Shown one piece after another: positions 17,642 to 25,597 of a stretch of DNA of 38,779 bases. This DNA comes from Bacillota bacterium (GTDB lineage: Bacteria; Bacillota; Clostridia; Lachnospirales; Lachnospiraceae): the NCBI GenBank assembly GCA_023415475.1, contig JAEZKL010000151.1, positions 1 to 38,779 of the forward strand, in the 5' to 3' direction. The notes under the pieces are model-generated. The model did not search any database. It was not told the DNA's origin and saw only the letters and a list, made by a program, of their open reading frames with translations. Position 1 is the first letter of the stretch. Each line of letters opens with the position of its first letter. The translations under genes and the position numbers were made by a program.

Positions 17642-18733
17642 TTATATTAAATACCCCTTTACGATCACATCCGGACCGACAATCTCATGTGACACCCGCT
17701 TTAGCATAATTGCATCTCTCATGTATTCGATGCCTTCTCCTCCGACCGGAGTAATCGCGTCTCTTCCACCGACGATTTTAGGTGCGATTGCTGCATATAC
17801 CTTATGTACACACCCGCTCTCAAAGGCGGAAGCAAGAATAGCGCTCCCTCCCTCGATATATAATGAATCAATGCCCATACTCCCCAACAATCTCATGATT
17901 TCCCGAAAGTCAATCCGATGATTCTTTTCCTTTAGCTTCGCTATCGTAATCCCTCTCCCAAGTAACTCTTCCTCCTTTTGCGGTGGAAGGTTCTCCGAAG
18001 CAATGATCATGGTTTTCACATTTTCATCTACCTTAAGCACCTTCGCTTCCATCGGGATATCAGCGTACCTTGATACAATAACCCGCAGTGGATTGGAAAG
18101 CTTCACACCGTTCAGTCTTGTGGTCAGCATCGGATCATCCAGCTTAACCGTATTCTCGCCAACCATAATAGCTGCTACCCGCTGCCGTAAATGATGAACG
18201 AACCGCAGGCTGTCATCCGAGCTGATCCATTTGGAATCACCAGTCTTGGTAGCCAGCTTTCCATCCAGTGTCATTGCCCATTTTACGAAAACAAAGGGCT
18301 CCTTATGCTTAATGTAATAAGTATAAATCTCATTTTGCTCCTCACATTCCCCGGATAGTACTCCAATCTCGTAGCTAACACCAAGCTTAATAAGCTCTGA
18401 TAGGAAATCAACCTTCTTCTCAGGATTTTGATCCCTCATGCCGACATATACCTTAACAATTCCTTTTTCCTTTATTAGGGCAAGACACTCTCGAACTCTT
18501 GACTCTGATTGAAATGGTTCAATATTTAGATAAAGCTCGGAGCCTGATAGTTCATCCGTTGCCTGTCGTAACACTTTTAACTCGGCAGGATCAAAACCAT
18601 AGGCTTCATAACAGGCCTCGCCAAGAACCCTTCCATCCCTAACCAGCAATGCACCTGACAGAGGATCCGGATTAACAAAGCCGCTGCCCTGATTGGCCAA
18701 CTCAATTACTCTCTTCATATAGTCGATATTCAT
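17642..18733 (-). CDS. RibD homologue: intact reductase, degenerate deaminase domain
   Basis: The 363-aa protein has the RibD layout of an N-terminal deaminase-like domain (1-145) and a C-terminal reductase (148-363). The reductase looks complete: KWAMTLDGKLATKTGDSKWIS, FVHHLRQRVAAIMVGENTV, YIEGGSAILASAF and IAPKIVGG. In the deaminase region the zinc His of HAE is Pro49 and the first Cys of the PC..PPC motif is Phe74. Glu51 and Cys83 remain, so zinc can hardly be held. It probably reduces the GTP cyclohydrolase II product or a derivative with NADPH, without deaminating it. The start is ATG 18733 with GGGGG 7 nt upstream; a TTG at 18781 is less likely. There is no FMN riboswitch. Confidence 0.9.
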   Translation of the reverse strand: MNIDYMKRVIELANQGSGFVNPDPLSGALLVRDGRVLGEACYEAYGFDPAELKVLRQATDELSGSELYLNIEPFQSESRVRECLALIKEKGIVKVYVGMRDQNPEKKVDFLSELIKLGVSYEIGVLSGECEEQNEIYTYYIKHKEPFVFVKWAMTLDGKLATKTGDSKWISSDDSLRFVHHLRQRVAAIMVGENTVKLDDPMLTTRLNGVKLSNPLRVIVSRYADIPMEAKVLKVDENVKTMIIASENLPPQKEEELLGRGITIAKLKEKNHRIDFREIMRLLGSMGIDSLYIEGGSAILASAFESGCVHKVYAAIAPKIVGGRDAITPVGGEGIEYMRDAIMLKRVSHEIVGPDVIVKGYLI

Positions 18734-18801
18734 AGGATACCCCCTACAGCGTAGAAGCTTATTTTTTGCCTTATAGTACAAAAGCTATTCAGCCTATATG
18801 A

Positions 18802-18822
18802 TATAAGACGACAAGTCTTATA
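18802..18822 (-). promoter_or_regulatory. Palindrome at the transcription start of the ribD-like operon
   Basis: TATAAGAC and GTCTTATA form perfect 8-bp arms around 5 nt, directly after the -10 box. As DNA it could be an operator overlapping +1; as RNA it would be a 5' hairpin. Confidence 0.5.
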
Positions 18823-18826
18823 CTGT

Positions 18827-18855
18827 ATTATATTAATTTCTGTTAACTGTGTCAA
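18827..18855 (-). promoter_or_regulatory. Strong sigma-A promoter of the ribD-like/ribBA-like operon
   Basis: The minus strand has perfect TTGACA (18850-18855) and TATAAT (18827-18832) with a 17-bp spacer. The leader of about 90 nt is too short for an FMN riboswitch and lacks its conserved blocks. Confidence 0.85.
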
Positions 18856-18894
18856 ATTTATTGTTATTTTCTAAAATCAAAGCTCTACGCCACA

Positions 18895-18993
18895 TATTAA
18901 CAGTGCATTTCGTGATTTCGTAACAAAGGCTCACTTTGCTTACGCGGTAAAGAGATGAATTGATATATCAATTCACTTGTCATGAATTAACGG
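18895..18993 (+). repeat. 3'-end type repeat, orphan copy E
   Basis: CTCACTTTGCTTACGCGGTAAAGAG is followed by the hairpin ATGAATTGAT-AT-ATCAATTCA and then CTTGTCATGAATTAA. The last part matches the minus-strand copy at 38157-38236 (GATAAATC hairpin, then CACTTATCATGAATAA). Unlike the other copies it follows no recognisable gene on its strand. Confidence 0.55.
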
Positions 18994-19083
18994 ACAGATT
19001 CCTACTTGTATACCTAAATCGAACGTAAAGGTTCTCTTAGCTGCATACAAGGCAGTAATCTGTCCGTCAAAATATGCTTTTTT
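18990..19083 (+). terminator. Long hairpin with T-run between ribD-like operon and sodA
   Basis: ACGGACAGATT (18990-19000) pairs with AATCTGTCCGT (19057-19067). Inside, CTTGTAT/ATACAAG and GAAC/GTTC extend the stem. A run of six T residues follows at about 19078-19083, so it looks like a plus-strand terminator. No plus-strand gene precedes it. From 19100 to 19330 the spacer is extremely AT-rich, with no feature besides the sodA leader. Confidence 0.55.
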
Positions 19084-19342
19084 CTATATCAATCTAACAT
19101 AACATCAGGCTCATGGATCTTCTATACAAAGAATTCTTGCTATGGTCATATTTACAGACAAGTTGTTCGTACTTCACATTGTTTTATTTGTATTTATCGT
19201 TAATTTTTTATTTATTATTTAATTGTCATTTTACTATTGCATTTTATTATTTATTGTGTAATAATATACTTACAATATATTTTATACAATTTAATTTTTA
19301 TAAATCAAATCACATTCAATATACGTAAAGGAGTGCATATAT

Positions 19343-19969
19343 ATGTTTAAGCAGATCGAATTAAATTATAATTTCAACTCATTGGAGCCTCATATTGATG
19401 AGCTTACCATGGTTACCCACTATACCAAGCATCATGCTGCTTATACCAGCAACCTGAATGCAGCACTGGAAAAAGCAACGGAGCTGTCTAATTCATCGAT
19501 TGAAGACATATTCAAAAACCTCGACCGCATTTCTGACGAAGGCTTGCGGGCAACAATAAGAAACAACGGAGGAGGCTACTATAACCATAACCTGTATTTT
19601 GATATACTGCAGCCCGGGGGCAGCAAAGAGCCTCAGGGTGATCTGGCGAAACAGATCTCGAAGGATTTTAGTGATTACGCTACCCTGAAGGACAAACTGG
19701 CAAGTGCCGGAGCGACCCGCTTCGGTTCCGGTTGGGCTTGGTTATCTGCAAATAAGAAGGGCGAGCTCAAGGTATCCTCAAGTCCAAATCAGGATAATCC
19801 CATAATGGAGAGTCAGGAGGATTGGTTCCCTATCCTTGGTATCGACGTATGGGAGCATGCTTATTATCTGAAGTACAAGAACCTGCGCGCCGACTATATC
19901 AAAGCATTCTTTGAATTAGTTAACTGGGATGTTGTTTCAGAGAATTATGCTAAAGTAAAAGAGGAATAA
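19343..19969 (+). CDS. sodA: Superoxide dismutase (Fe/Mn type)
   Basis: The enzyme converts superoxide to oxygen and hydrogen peroxide in the cytoplasm. The 208-aa sequence has the four metal ligands in family context: His in LEPHIDELTM, His in YTKHHAAYTSNLN, and Asp and His in DVWEHAYYLKYKNLRADYI. GSGWAWLS is the usual core motif. Fe or Mn use cannot be decided reliably from sequence. AAAGGAG lies about 10 nt before ATG. The gene is monocistronic, with a terminator at 19998-20040. An oxygen-defence gene fits an anaerobe exposed to air. Confidence 0.95.
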   Translation: MFKQIELNYNFNSLEPHIDELTMVTHYTKHHAAYTSNLNAALEKATELSNSSIEDIFKNLDRISDEGLRATIRNNGGGYYNHNLYFDILQPGGSKEPQGDLAKQISKDFSDYATLKDKLASAGATRFGSGWAWLSANKKGELKVSSSPNQDNPIMESQEDWFPILGIDVWEHAYYLKYKNLRADYIKAFFELVNWDVVSENYAKVKEE

Positions 19970-19997
19970 ATTTGATCCATTTAGCAGAACCGGACTA

Positions 19998-20040
19998 AAG
20001 GAGCTTTCGCACTATTGTATATTTTGCGCGAAAGCTCCTT
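19998..20040. terminator. Bidirectional terminator, sodA / PucR
   Basis: AAGGAGCTTTCGC and GCGAAAGCTCCTT form a perfect 13-bp stem around 17 nt, between the convergent sodA and PucR-type genes. Confidence 0.8.
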
Positions 20041-20043
20041 CAG

Positions 20044-21222
20044 TCATTCTTTCTTCTCCATATCACGGATATAGAAGGCAACCTGATACAGAAATAATTC
20101 ATCCATACTTTTAAATTCGCAGCCGATAATCTGCTTTATTTTTTGTATACGGTAATTTGCAGTATTCCTATGTGTGTAGGTATCCTCTGCGACTCGCAGA
20201 ATGCTTCGGTCATTCTTAATGTAGCTTCTAAGTGTATCTATGTAAGAGGTATGATGAAGCTTATCATAAGACACCAAGCTACCCAGTATTTCACTGGAAT
20301 AGCTTAACAGTATCTCCGTATCTTCTATGGAATAAAGGAGCTTATAAAAACCCATCTCATCAAATCGAACAGTGCTCTGCTTCGTTCCGATTGCCATCTT
20401 CATTGCTGTTCTAGCTCTTTTATAACCGTTTGACAGCTCTTCAATACCTGAAATCGTTGGCCCAATCCCAAGATGAAAGCAATGCTTCTGTACAAAATAT
20501 TTAAAGCTTTGCAGAATTAAGTCCGGCAGCTCCATAAAATATTTATGCTCCATATTATTAAGAACCAATACAATGGTATCCTCCATACGAATCAGTCCGT
20601 AGGATATATTTATTTTCTTATTCCCCTTCCACAAGCCGAATAGGTTCTCAAGCTTAAACAATGCCTGGTTGAGGTTAGTCTCTTCCTCAATTGTCTTCTT
20701 TACATTAAGGCAAAACAGCCGGAAGGTTCCGTTAATATCATATCTCTGTTCCAGCACCTGTCTGTATTCCGCTTCGTTTCCACGACCCTGAATCACTTCA
20801 CGGAAGGTATGACTGATCTTCTTTTCATATTGCATCTGATCGATAATTCTCATGCAATAATCCTGAATTAAGCTGGTAATCGAAATCTCCCAAGGCATTT
20901 CCAGCAAAGGAAATCTGTGTTCGTCACACCAGGTTATCACTTCCTCAGGGATCTTTTCCAGATACATACCGGTATTTATGATAATTCCGGCACATTCCTC
21001 CTTTGCCATCTCCTGCACCAGCTTTAGTAACCAATTTGGTTGACCGGCTTTCATGCCGGTTGTTATCGCCAGCTCTTCACCATGAAATCTTGATACAATG
21101 GTTTCATCCTCCAGCATATGAACCCAGCTGACTACTGTATCCATACCTGCTTTTCCGGCTACAATCTTCAGTCGAAACTGTTCCCTTGTTTCTTCATATA
21201 TCTCCCAAAATCGTATCGCCAA
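20044..21222 (-). CDS. PucR-family transcriptional regulator
   Basis: The 392-aa protein has an N-terminal PucR domain (about 5-125, with GMDTVVSWVHMLEDETI and EELAITTGM). A divergent GGDEF-like middle domain (about 165-285) follows. The C-terminal PucR helix-turn-helix (about 310-385) contains VAEDTYTHRNTANYRIQKI, as in CdaR/PucR regulators. These proteins control purine, sugar-acid or amino-acid catabolism. The gene stands alone; its neighbours do not reveal the regulon. Guanine deaminase 15 kb to the left is a possible but unproven target. Confidence 0.9.
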   Translation of the reverse strand: MAIRFWEIYEETREQFRLKIVAGKAGMDTVVSWVHMLEDETIVSRFHGEELAITTGMKAGQPNWLLKLVQEMAKEECAGIIINTGMYLEKIPEEVITWCDEHRFPLLEMPWEISITSLIQDYCMRIIDQMQYEKKISHTFREVIQGRGNEAEYRQVLEQRYDINGTFRLFCLNVKKTIEEETNLNQALFKLENLFGLWKGNKKINISYGLIRMEDTIVLVLNNMEHKYFMELPDLILQSFKYFVQKHCFHLGIGPTISGIEELSNGYKRARTAMKMAIGTKQSTVRFDEMGFYKLLYSIEDTEILLSYSSEILGSLVSYDKLHHTSYIDTLRSYIKNDRSILRVAEDTYTHRNTANYRIQKIKQIIGCEFKSMDELFLYQVAFYIRDMEKKE

Positions 21223-21309
21223 TACTCTACCTCCCGCTTAAGCACATTCAAAACATATGTTTTGTATCATTAACACCAATTTTTATGATATTTTCAGATT
21301 AGCAGATTA

Positions 21310-21338
21310 TATACAGTAAGTCAATTCGTGACTATAAT
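21310..21338 (+). promoter_or_regulatory. Probable promoter of the 55-aa small gene
   Basis: TATAAT (21333-21338) with a weak -35 TATACA (21310-21315) 17 bp upstream, about 65 bp before the small gene start. Confidence 0.45.
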
Positions 21339-21404
21339 ATATGTATAAAAAGGCTTTTATTTCCACATAACACAATTATCCTATTAGTTAAGGAGGCGAT
21401 CTAC

Positions 21405-21572
21405 ATGTATGTCAGCAGCACAAATATATATATTAATCCCTCGGAGTATACATCAAATATTCCAAACAGTTTGATTACCTCCGAACGATATTATAACTGT
21501 GAAAATTTCTTTACGAATACTCATAACAAAAAAAGAGGATTGTTCCATATCAATAAATTATTCAAAAGATAA
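21405..21572 (+). CDS. Small 55-aa protein of unknown function
   Basis: This short reading frame has a very good ribosome-binding site (AAGGAGG, 8 nt before ATG), a plausible promoter and its own terminator 50 bp after the stop. It is therefore very likely a real gene. The protein (MYVSSTNIYINPSEY...HINKLFKR) is rich in Asn, Ser and Tyr and ends in a basic stretch. It has no signal peptide, no membrane helix and one Cys near the middle. I do not recognise the family. Possible roles include a sporulation-associated or signalling peptide, but nothing in the sequence shows this. Confidence 0.65.
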   Translation: MYVSSTNIYINPSEYTSNIPNSLITSERYYNCENFFTNTHNKKRGLFHINKLFKR

Positions 21573-21620
21573 TAATATAAGGAAAAACTCTTCCACATAT
21601 ACTTCCAGGTGGGAAATGTT

Positions 21621-21687
21621 CATAACAAATACGGAGAGAACAATATGCTATCAGCCATGTTGTTCTCTCCGTTTGTTATGTGTTTTT
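21621..21687 (+). terminator. Terminator of the 55-aa small gene
   Basis: CATAACAAA-CGGAGAGAACAA pairs with TTGTTCTCTCCG-TTTGTTATG in a stem of about 20 bp with a 16-nt loop, followed by TGTTTTT. Confidence 0.85.
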
Positions 21688-21758
21688 CTATCTGTCAAAA
21701 ATGCCGTCATTACCGGCGGCACGCTTAATCGCTCATTATTTAGAATCATTAATTGCGT

Positions 21759-22271
21759 CTATTCGATTAATTTAATATTAATGAGGTGATTTGCAAATTT
21801 TCTAAAGCATATGTACCATATACTTACATAAACAAGGGAGAATATGAAAAAAAACAGCAAAGTAAAAGGGAATGAGAGAGAACCTGTAAAATCTACAAAT
21901 GCCGGAATTGCTGCTATATACGTTAATATAATCATTCCAAAGGATAATGATAACGCAGAAGTCAGTATTGTTACTAATATCCCCTTTCGATATAGCAAGG
22001 ATCCCAGGGTAATACCGAGCAGCCCTGTGGTAAAAAGCAGAATGATTGCTTCCTGAGGACTTATTATAAGAAGAATTAATACCGATGAAAATAACACTGT
22101 AAAACCAAGATAAATATTAAAAACAGTTGCTATTGCAATGGGTAATGTACTAAATGGACTGAAAGCCAGCCCTATTGCCGGTAAAAAAACAGGAGCAGAT
22201 TGGAATACAACCGCTATTGATGTTAATAAGCCTCCGATACTAATCATTTCAACTACTTTTATCTTTTTCAA
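21759..22271 (-). CDS. Integral membrane protein, possibly ECF-type S-component-like
   Basis: The 170-aa protein is almost entirely hydrophobic, with about five membrane helices separated by short loops. The first, ISIGGLLTSIAVVFQSAPVF, is followed by Pro/Gly-rich turns (LPAIGLAFSPFSTLPIA). This layout resembles small S-components of energy-coupling-factor vitamin transporters or related uncharacterised membrane families, but no family-defining motif was recognised. The start is TTG 22271 with GGGGG 8 nt upstream. It is transcribed away from the neighbouring sugar-dehydrogenase pseudogene and has no operon partner. Confidence 0.75.
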   Translation of the reverse strand: MKKIKVVEMISIGGLLTSIAVVFQSAPVFLPAIGLAFSPFSTLPIAIATVFNIYLGFTVLFSSVLILLIISPQEAIILLFTTGLLGITLGSLLYRKGILVTILTSALSLSFGMIILTYIAAIPAFVDFTGSLSFPFTLLFFFIFSLVYVSIWYICFRKFANHLINIKLIE

Positions 22272-22451
22272 CTAATATACCCCCATACTTAAATATTTTA
22301 GAATACTGAGTAACGAAATCAGTTATATGTGATATGTTTGGTTGTTCTTAATTGATATGATTTATATTATTGGTATGCTCAAATTGGGTACTAATAGAAC
22401 TGTCCCTATCATATTCTTTAAAAGATATACCAAGTAAGGAGTATGTGAAGG

Positions 22452-23867
22452 TTGGAAAAAGTAAGAATTCGATTACAGCCGATTGTCAGTAATTTAAATT
22501 TGCCCACTGTTATTAAAACAACAATACTTCCCGGTGATACAGTCGAAGGGTTAATAATTGCAACTCAGATAGGTGAGATCTTTTACATTGGACATGGAGT
22601 GATACAGACTTTCTTAGATATTCGTCATCGAGTTTTACAGCTTGGTGCTTCCAGCGGTGGGTATGATGAACGGGGATTATTAGGGCTGGCTTTTCATCCC
22701 AATTTTGAATACAACGGTTTGTTTTATCTTCACTACTCTGTAGCAGGAACTCAAGGCCCCGGTGCTCTATCCGGGTCTTTTCATCCTAATCCCTGTGACC
22801 TTAGTACCTTAAACCTAAAGTGGATCAATAGAGAAGCTCAATATGATCATATAGATACCGTGGAAGAATGGAGCTTACAGCCGGAGGGTGAACCTCAAAT
22901 GCGCCGGACATTGCTTAATTTAAGAAGACCCTTTCTAAATCATAACGGTGTCAATAGCCTAAACTTTTCACCGGAAACAGGAAGGCTTGTCTTAACTACC
23001 GGAGACGGTGGAGCAGGTTATGATCCTTTTAATTTAAGCCAGAATGATATGGAAATCGCCGGCTAAATAATTGAAATCGATGTTTCTAAGGCTTCACTTA
23101 TCAATCAACCACCGGTAGTCACACGTTTTGATGAGCTTCCGTCATCCATTCAGGAAATGCTAACGGTTATTGCGAAAGGAGTACGCAATATATCCGGTAT
23201 ATCATATCAAAGCTTAAATAACCAATACATCAAATATGTGGGAAATGTCGGTCAAGACCTGGTAGAGTCAATATTTTCATTCGTTGATTATAAACCACTA
23301 CCGGTCACTGAGATTATTCAAGCTTCCGCAATGAATGTTGAACCTGACCAGGAAGGGTTTATTAACTTTGGCTGGCGAGGGTGGGAAGGTGCCTTTCCTA
23401 CTTCAATTATCAGGGCATGTTCCGATAATAGTACTTTAGAGGAGAGATCGATTGCTTATTACGAAGATGCTGTCAAGACTTCAGTTAAACGTCTTCCTCC
23501 ACTTATGAGTTATTATCATGAAGATCCCCGTCCCGATAAGTTTGGAGGAACTGCACTTACCGGAGTCCAGGCATATATAGGGAATGAAATCCCTGATTTG
23601 ACAGGAAGTGTTGTATTTATCGATCTTGTCCGGGATGAAGGATCACAACCTCCGGTTCGAGGGGTTTTAGCTTTTACTAAGGTTAGACAAGATTGTAAAC
23701 TGAATGACTATAGCATTATGGAAATCGATTATAATTTTGGATCTCAATCAGCCTATTATACTTGTCTGGGAACGAATCAGGATCAAACCAGATTATACTT
23801 GGGGGTTTATGGCTCCATGAATGTGACAGATTATAGCCTAGGAACTGTATTTGAGATCGTGCCGTGA
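22452..23867 (+). pseudogene. Glucose/sorbosone dehydrogenase-like gene with one in-frame stop
   Basis: The frame from TTG 22452 to 23867 would encode 471 aa with a single TAA at 23064-23066. The frame does not shift: both halves belong to one GSDH-type beta-propeller. The first half has YDERGLLGLAFHPNF and LVLTTGDGGAGYDPFNLSQN. The second has EGFINFGWRGWEGAFP and IGNEIPDLTGSVVFIDL. The site reads DMEIAG-stop-IIEIDV where GKIIEIDV is expected, so one A-to-T change of a lysine codon explains it. No signal peptide is present. The start has AAGGAG 10 nt upstream. The cofactor (PQQ in homologues) and substrate are unknown in such anaerobes. It is either recent inactivation or a sequence error. 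Confidence 0.85.
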
Positions 23868-23874
23868 TTTACAG

Positions 23875-24000
23875 CTAAGAATGCTAGCCTGGCAGGTTTT
23901 CTTTAATCATGTATTAGGAAAAGTTATCTTCGTAAACAATTAATGAAACATGTATTCAAAAATATCAGCTTCGCAGATATTTAATGAATCGTGTATTAAA
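23875..24000 (+). repeat. 3'-end hairpin repeat, copy B (tandem units)
   Basis: Starting about 8 nt after the sugar-dehydrogenase stop codon, three related units follow one another, each with a small structured part and a box like TTTAATCATGTATT. The box occurs near 23902 (TTTAATCATGTATT), 23940 (TTAATGAAACATGTATT) and 23981 (TTTAATGAATCGTGTATT). The hairpin ATATC-AGCTTCGCA-GATAT lies before the last box. It leads straight into the terminator at 24002. Confidence 0.7.
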
Positions 24001-24001
24001 G

Positions 24002-24033
24002 ACGGGCTTACCTCTTAAAGAGTGTAAGCCCGT
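24002..24033 (+). terminator. Terminator after the sugar-dehydrogenase pseudogene
   Basis: ACGGGCTTAC pairs perfectly with GTAAGCCCGT around a 12-nt loop that can itself form CTCTT/AAGAG. There is no strong T-run. Confidence 0.65.
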
Positions 24034-24085
24034 GTCCAAGTCCTGAACTTCTTACCGTTTTCACCATTTTAAACTATTTCAAACT

Positions 24086-25408
24086 TTAGGAATTGAGAAC
24101 CTTTTTATAGGGGGCGATCATGCCCTCATTGAGCTTGTTCCCCATTTTATTTAGGATCTTTGGATTGGTAACAAGCATACCGACTAATTTCATCTTCCAT
24201 AGAGTGCCAAGCTTCTTCTGAGGAAAATCATAGATTCCATGTTTTTTATAAAAACGGTGATCTTCCTTCATTAATCCCTGCATCAGATAGATCAAATCAC
24301 GGAAAATCTTCATTCCGCCAACACCATAAAAATTCTGAGGTTGTACATATTTATTATTAAGGGCATAGGTAAGTCTCCCTATCATTCCTTTGATCTCCTC
24401 CGGGTTGTATCCTGCTCCACAGAAGAAATTATGTCCTACCTCACAGCGACCCTCCAGGATGGTCTGTAGGTTATATTCCCGTTGATAATCGCCGTTAACG
24501 ATGTATCCCATGGGCATTCCCATGGTTACTGTGCGATGGCCGTTGCAAAATTGCCGATCATCATAGCACTTGAAGGAGGCACCCATTGAATGGTCTTTGA
24601 TTGTAAATGCATACACTATCGCATCCGCCGTCTGAATCTTCTCCCGTAGGAAGGTATCAAAACCGTCTTTATAGGTACATTTTCCATCACCGGCGCATCG
24701 AAAGCACCCTAGGCACCCTCCTGAAAAAGGATATTCCGCAATATTGATTAAGCGGGTTTTATAAGGATATGCCCTTTGAAAGTCCTGAATCATCAAGGCG
24801 AGGTTCTCATCCTCCGGTTCACAATTAGTGAGAATTACGGTATCAAAGCTCTCCTCCTTCGGAGTTGGCGCTAAGGATGGGATATAGTGATCCGGAGCTT
24901 TTGCTATTACCACCGGTGCAGCTTCATAAATTCCCTTCTCAATACAATAAACAACATAGTGAAAAAATTCCAAGGCATCCTTTTGGCCTTCTTCCTTTAA
25001 TAGATCATCCATATCGGCGGAAAGTCCACGGATAAAGCGAAGGCCAAGGTCATAGCAGTTTTCCTCAATATATTTGTGGGCGGTAATATCAAAGAAATGC
25101 TTCGAGGTCGTTATCTGAGTTGCGTACTTACCGGATAGCTCAAGCTTATGCTCCTTCAGCAGCTCAAGGAAACGGTGGAGCTGGTATGGGGCAATAAAGG
25201 TATATACAGGATATGAGAATATCAGTAAATCGGCCTTTTGGATTGCCGATATTGCCTCACTCATGTCCTTCTCATACAGCTTAATTTTCTGCCCGACATT
25301 GATAATCTCATATTCCTCTCCAGGAAAATGTTTTTGTATGTAAAGAGCCGTGTGCAGCGTTATACTATATTTCCCCTTAGGAGATCCATTGATAATACAT
25401 ATTCTCAT
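24086..25408 (-). CDS. Two-domain flavodoxin-like / NADPH-dependent FMN reductase-like protein
   Basis: The 440-aa protein has two flavodoxin-fold segments in tandem. The first (about 1-165) begins MRICIINGSPKGKYS, an FMN phosphate-binding loop, and contains ADLLIFSYPVYTFIAPYQLHRF. The second (about 187-330) begins FDTVILTNCEPED. It carries a cysteine cluster GCLGCFRCAGDGKC (Cys 232, 235, 238, 244) as in iron-sulfur flavoprotein/multimeric flavodoxin WrbA relatives, then QTADAIVYAFTI. It is probably a cytoplasmic oxidoreductase; the redox partner is unknown. The ribosome-binding site is AAGGAAAG. It lies 190 bp downstream of the EAL gene on the same strand, without a visible terminator between. 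Confidence 0.8.
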   Translation of the reverse strand: MRICIINGSPKGKYSITLHTALYIQKHFPGEEYEIINVGQKIKLYEKDMSEAISAIQKADLLIFSYPVYTFIAPYQLHRFLELLKEHKLELSGKYATQITTSKHFFDITAHKYIEENCYDLGLRFIRGLSADMDDLLKEEGQKDALEFFHYVVYCIEKGIYEAAPVVIAKAPDHYIPSLAPTPKEESFDTVILTNCEPEDENLALMIQDFQRAYPYKTRLINIAEYPFSGGCLGCFRCAGDGKCTYKDGFDTFLREKIQTADAIVYAFTIKDHSMGASFKCYDDRQFCNGHRTVTMGMPMGYIVNGDYQREYNLQTILEGRCEVGHNFFCGAGYNPEEIKGMIGRLTYALNNKYVQPQNFYGVGGMKIFRDLIYLMQGLMKEDHRFYKKHGIYDFPQKKLGTLWKMKLVGMLVTNPKILNKMGNKLNEGMIAPYKKVLNS

Positions 25409-25597
25409 CTTTTCTTTCCTTTCCCCTATGTGGTTGGTAATGATTCGAAGACCTTATTGAAAAGCTCTCTTCTATCTTATCTTAGCAGTAGGAAATTATC
25501 AACATTATATTTCATCGCAGCTCTAGAGGAATTTTATCCAACCTATACTCAAATCCATTATTAATCCGGGAAGCATTATATATAAGTGGCCCAATTA

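Noticed and set aside
18734..19000. FMN riboswitch before the ribD-like gene
   Set aside because: None of the conserved RFN blocks is present and the leader from the strong promoter is too short.
19113..19328. 71-aa hydrophobic frame before sodA
   Set aside because: It lies in an extremely AT-rich spacer, has no ribosome-binding site and its Phe/Leu/Tyr content simply follows base composition.
21499..21789. 96-aa plus-strand frame overlapping the 55-aa gene
   Set aside because: It runs through the terminator hairpin and into the neighbouring gene's 3' end and has no ribosome-binding site.
23064..23066. Stop codon recoding (selenocysteine or pyrrolysine) in the sugar-dehydrogenase gene
   Set aside because: The codon is TAA, whereas those amino acids use UGA and UAG; a lysine codon mutation explains it.
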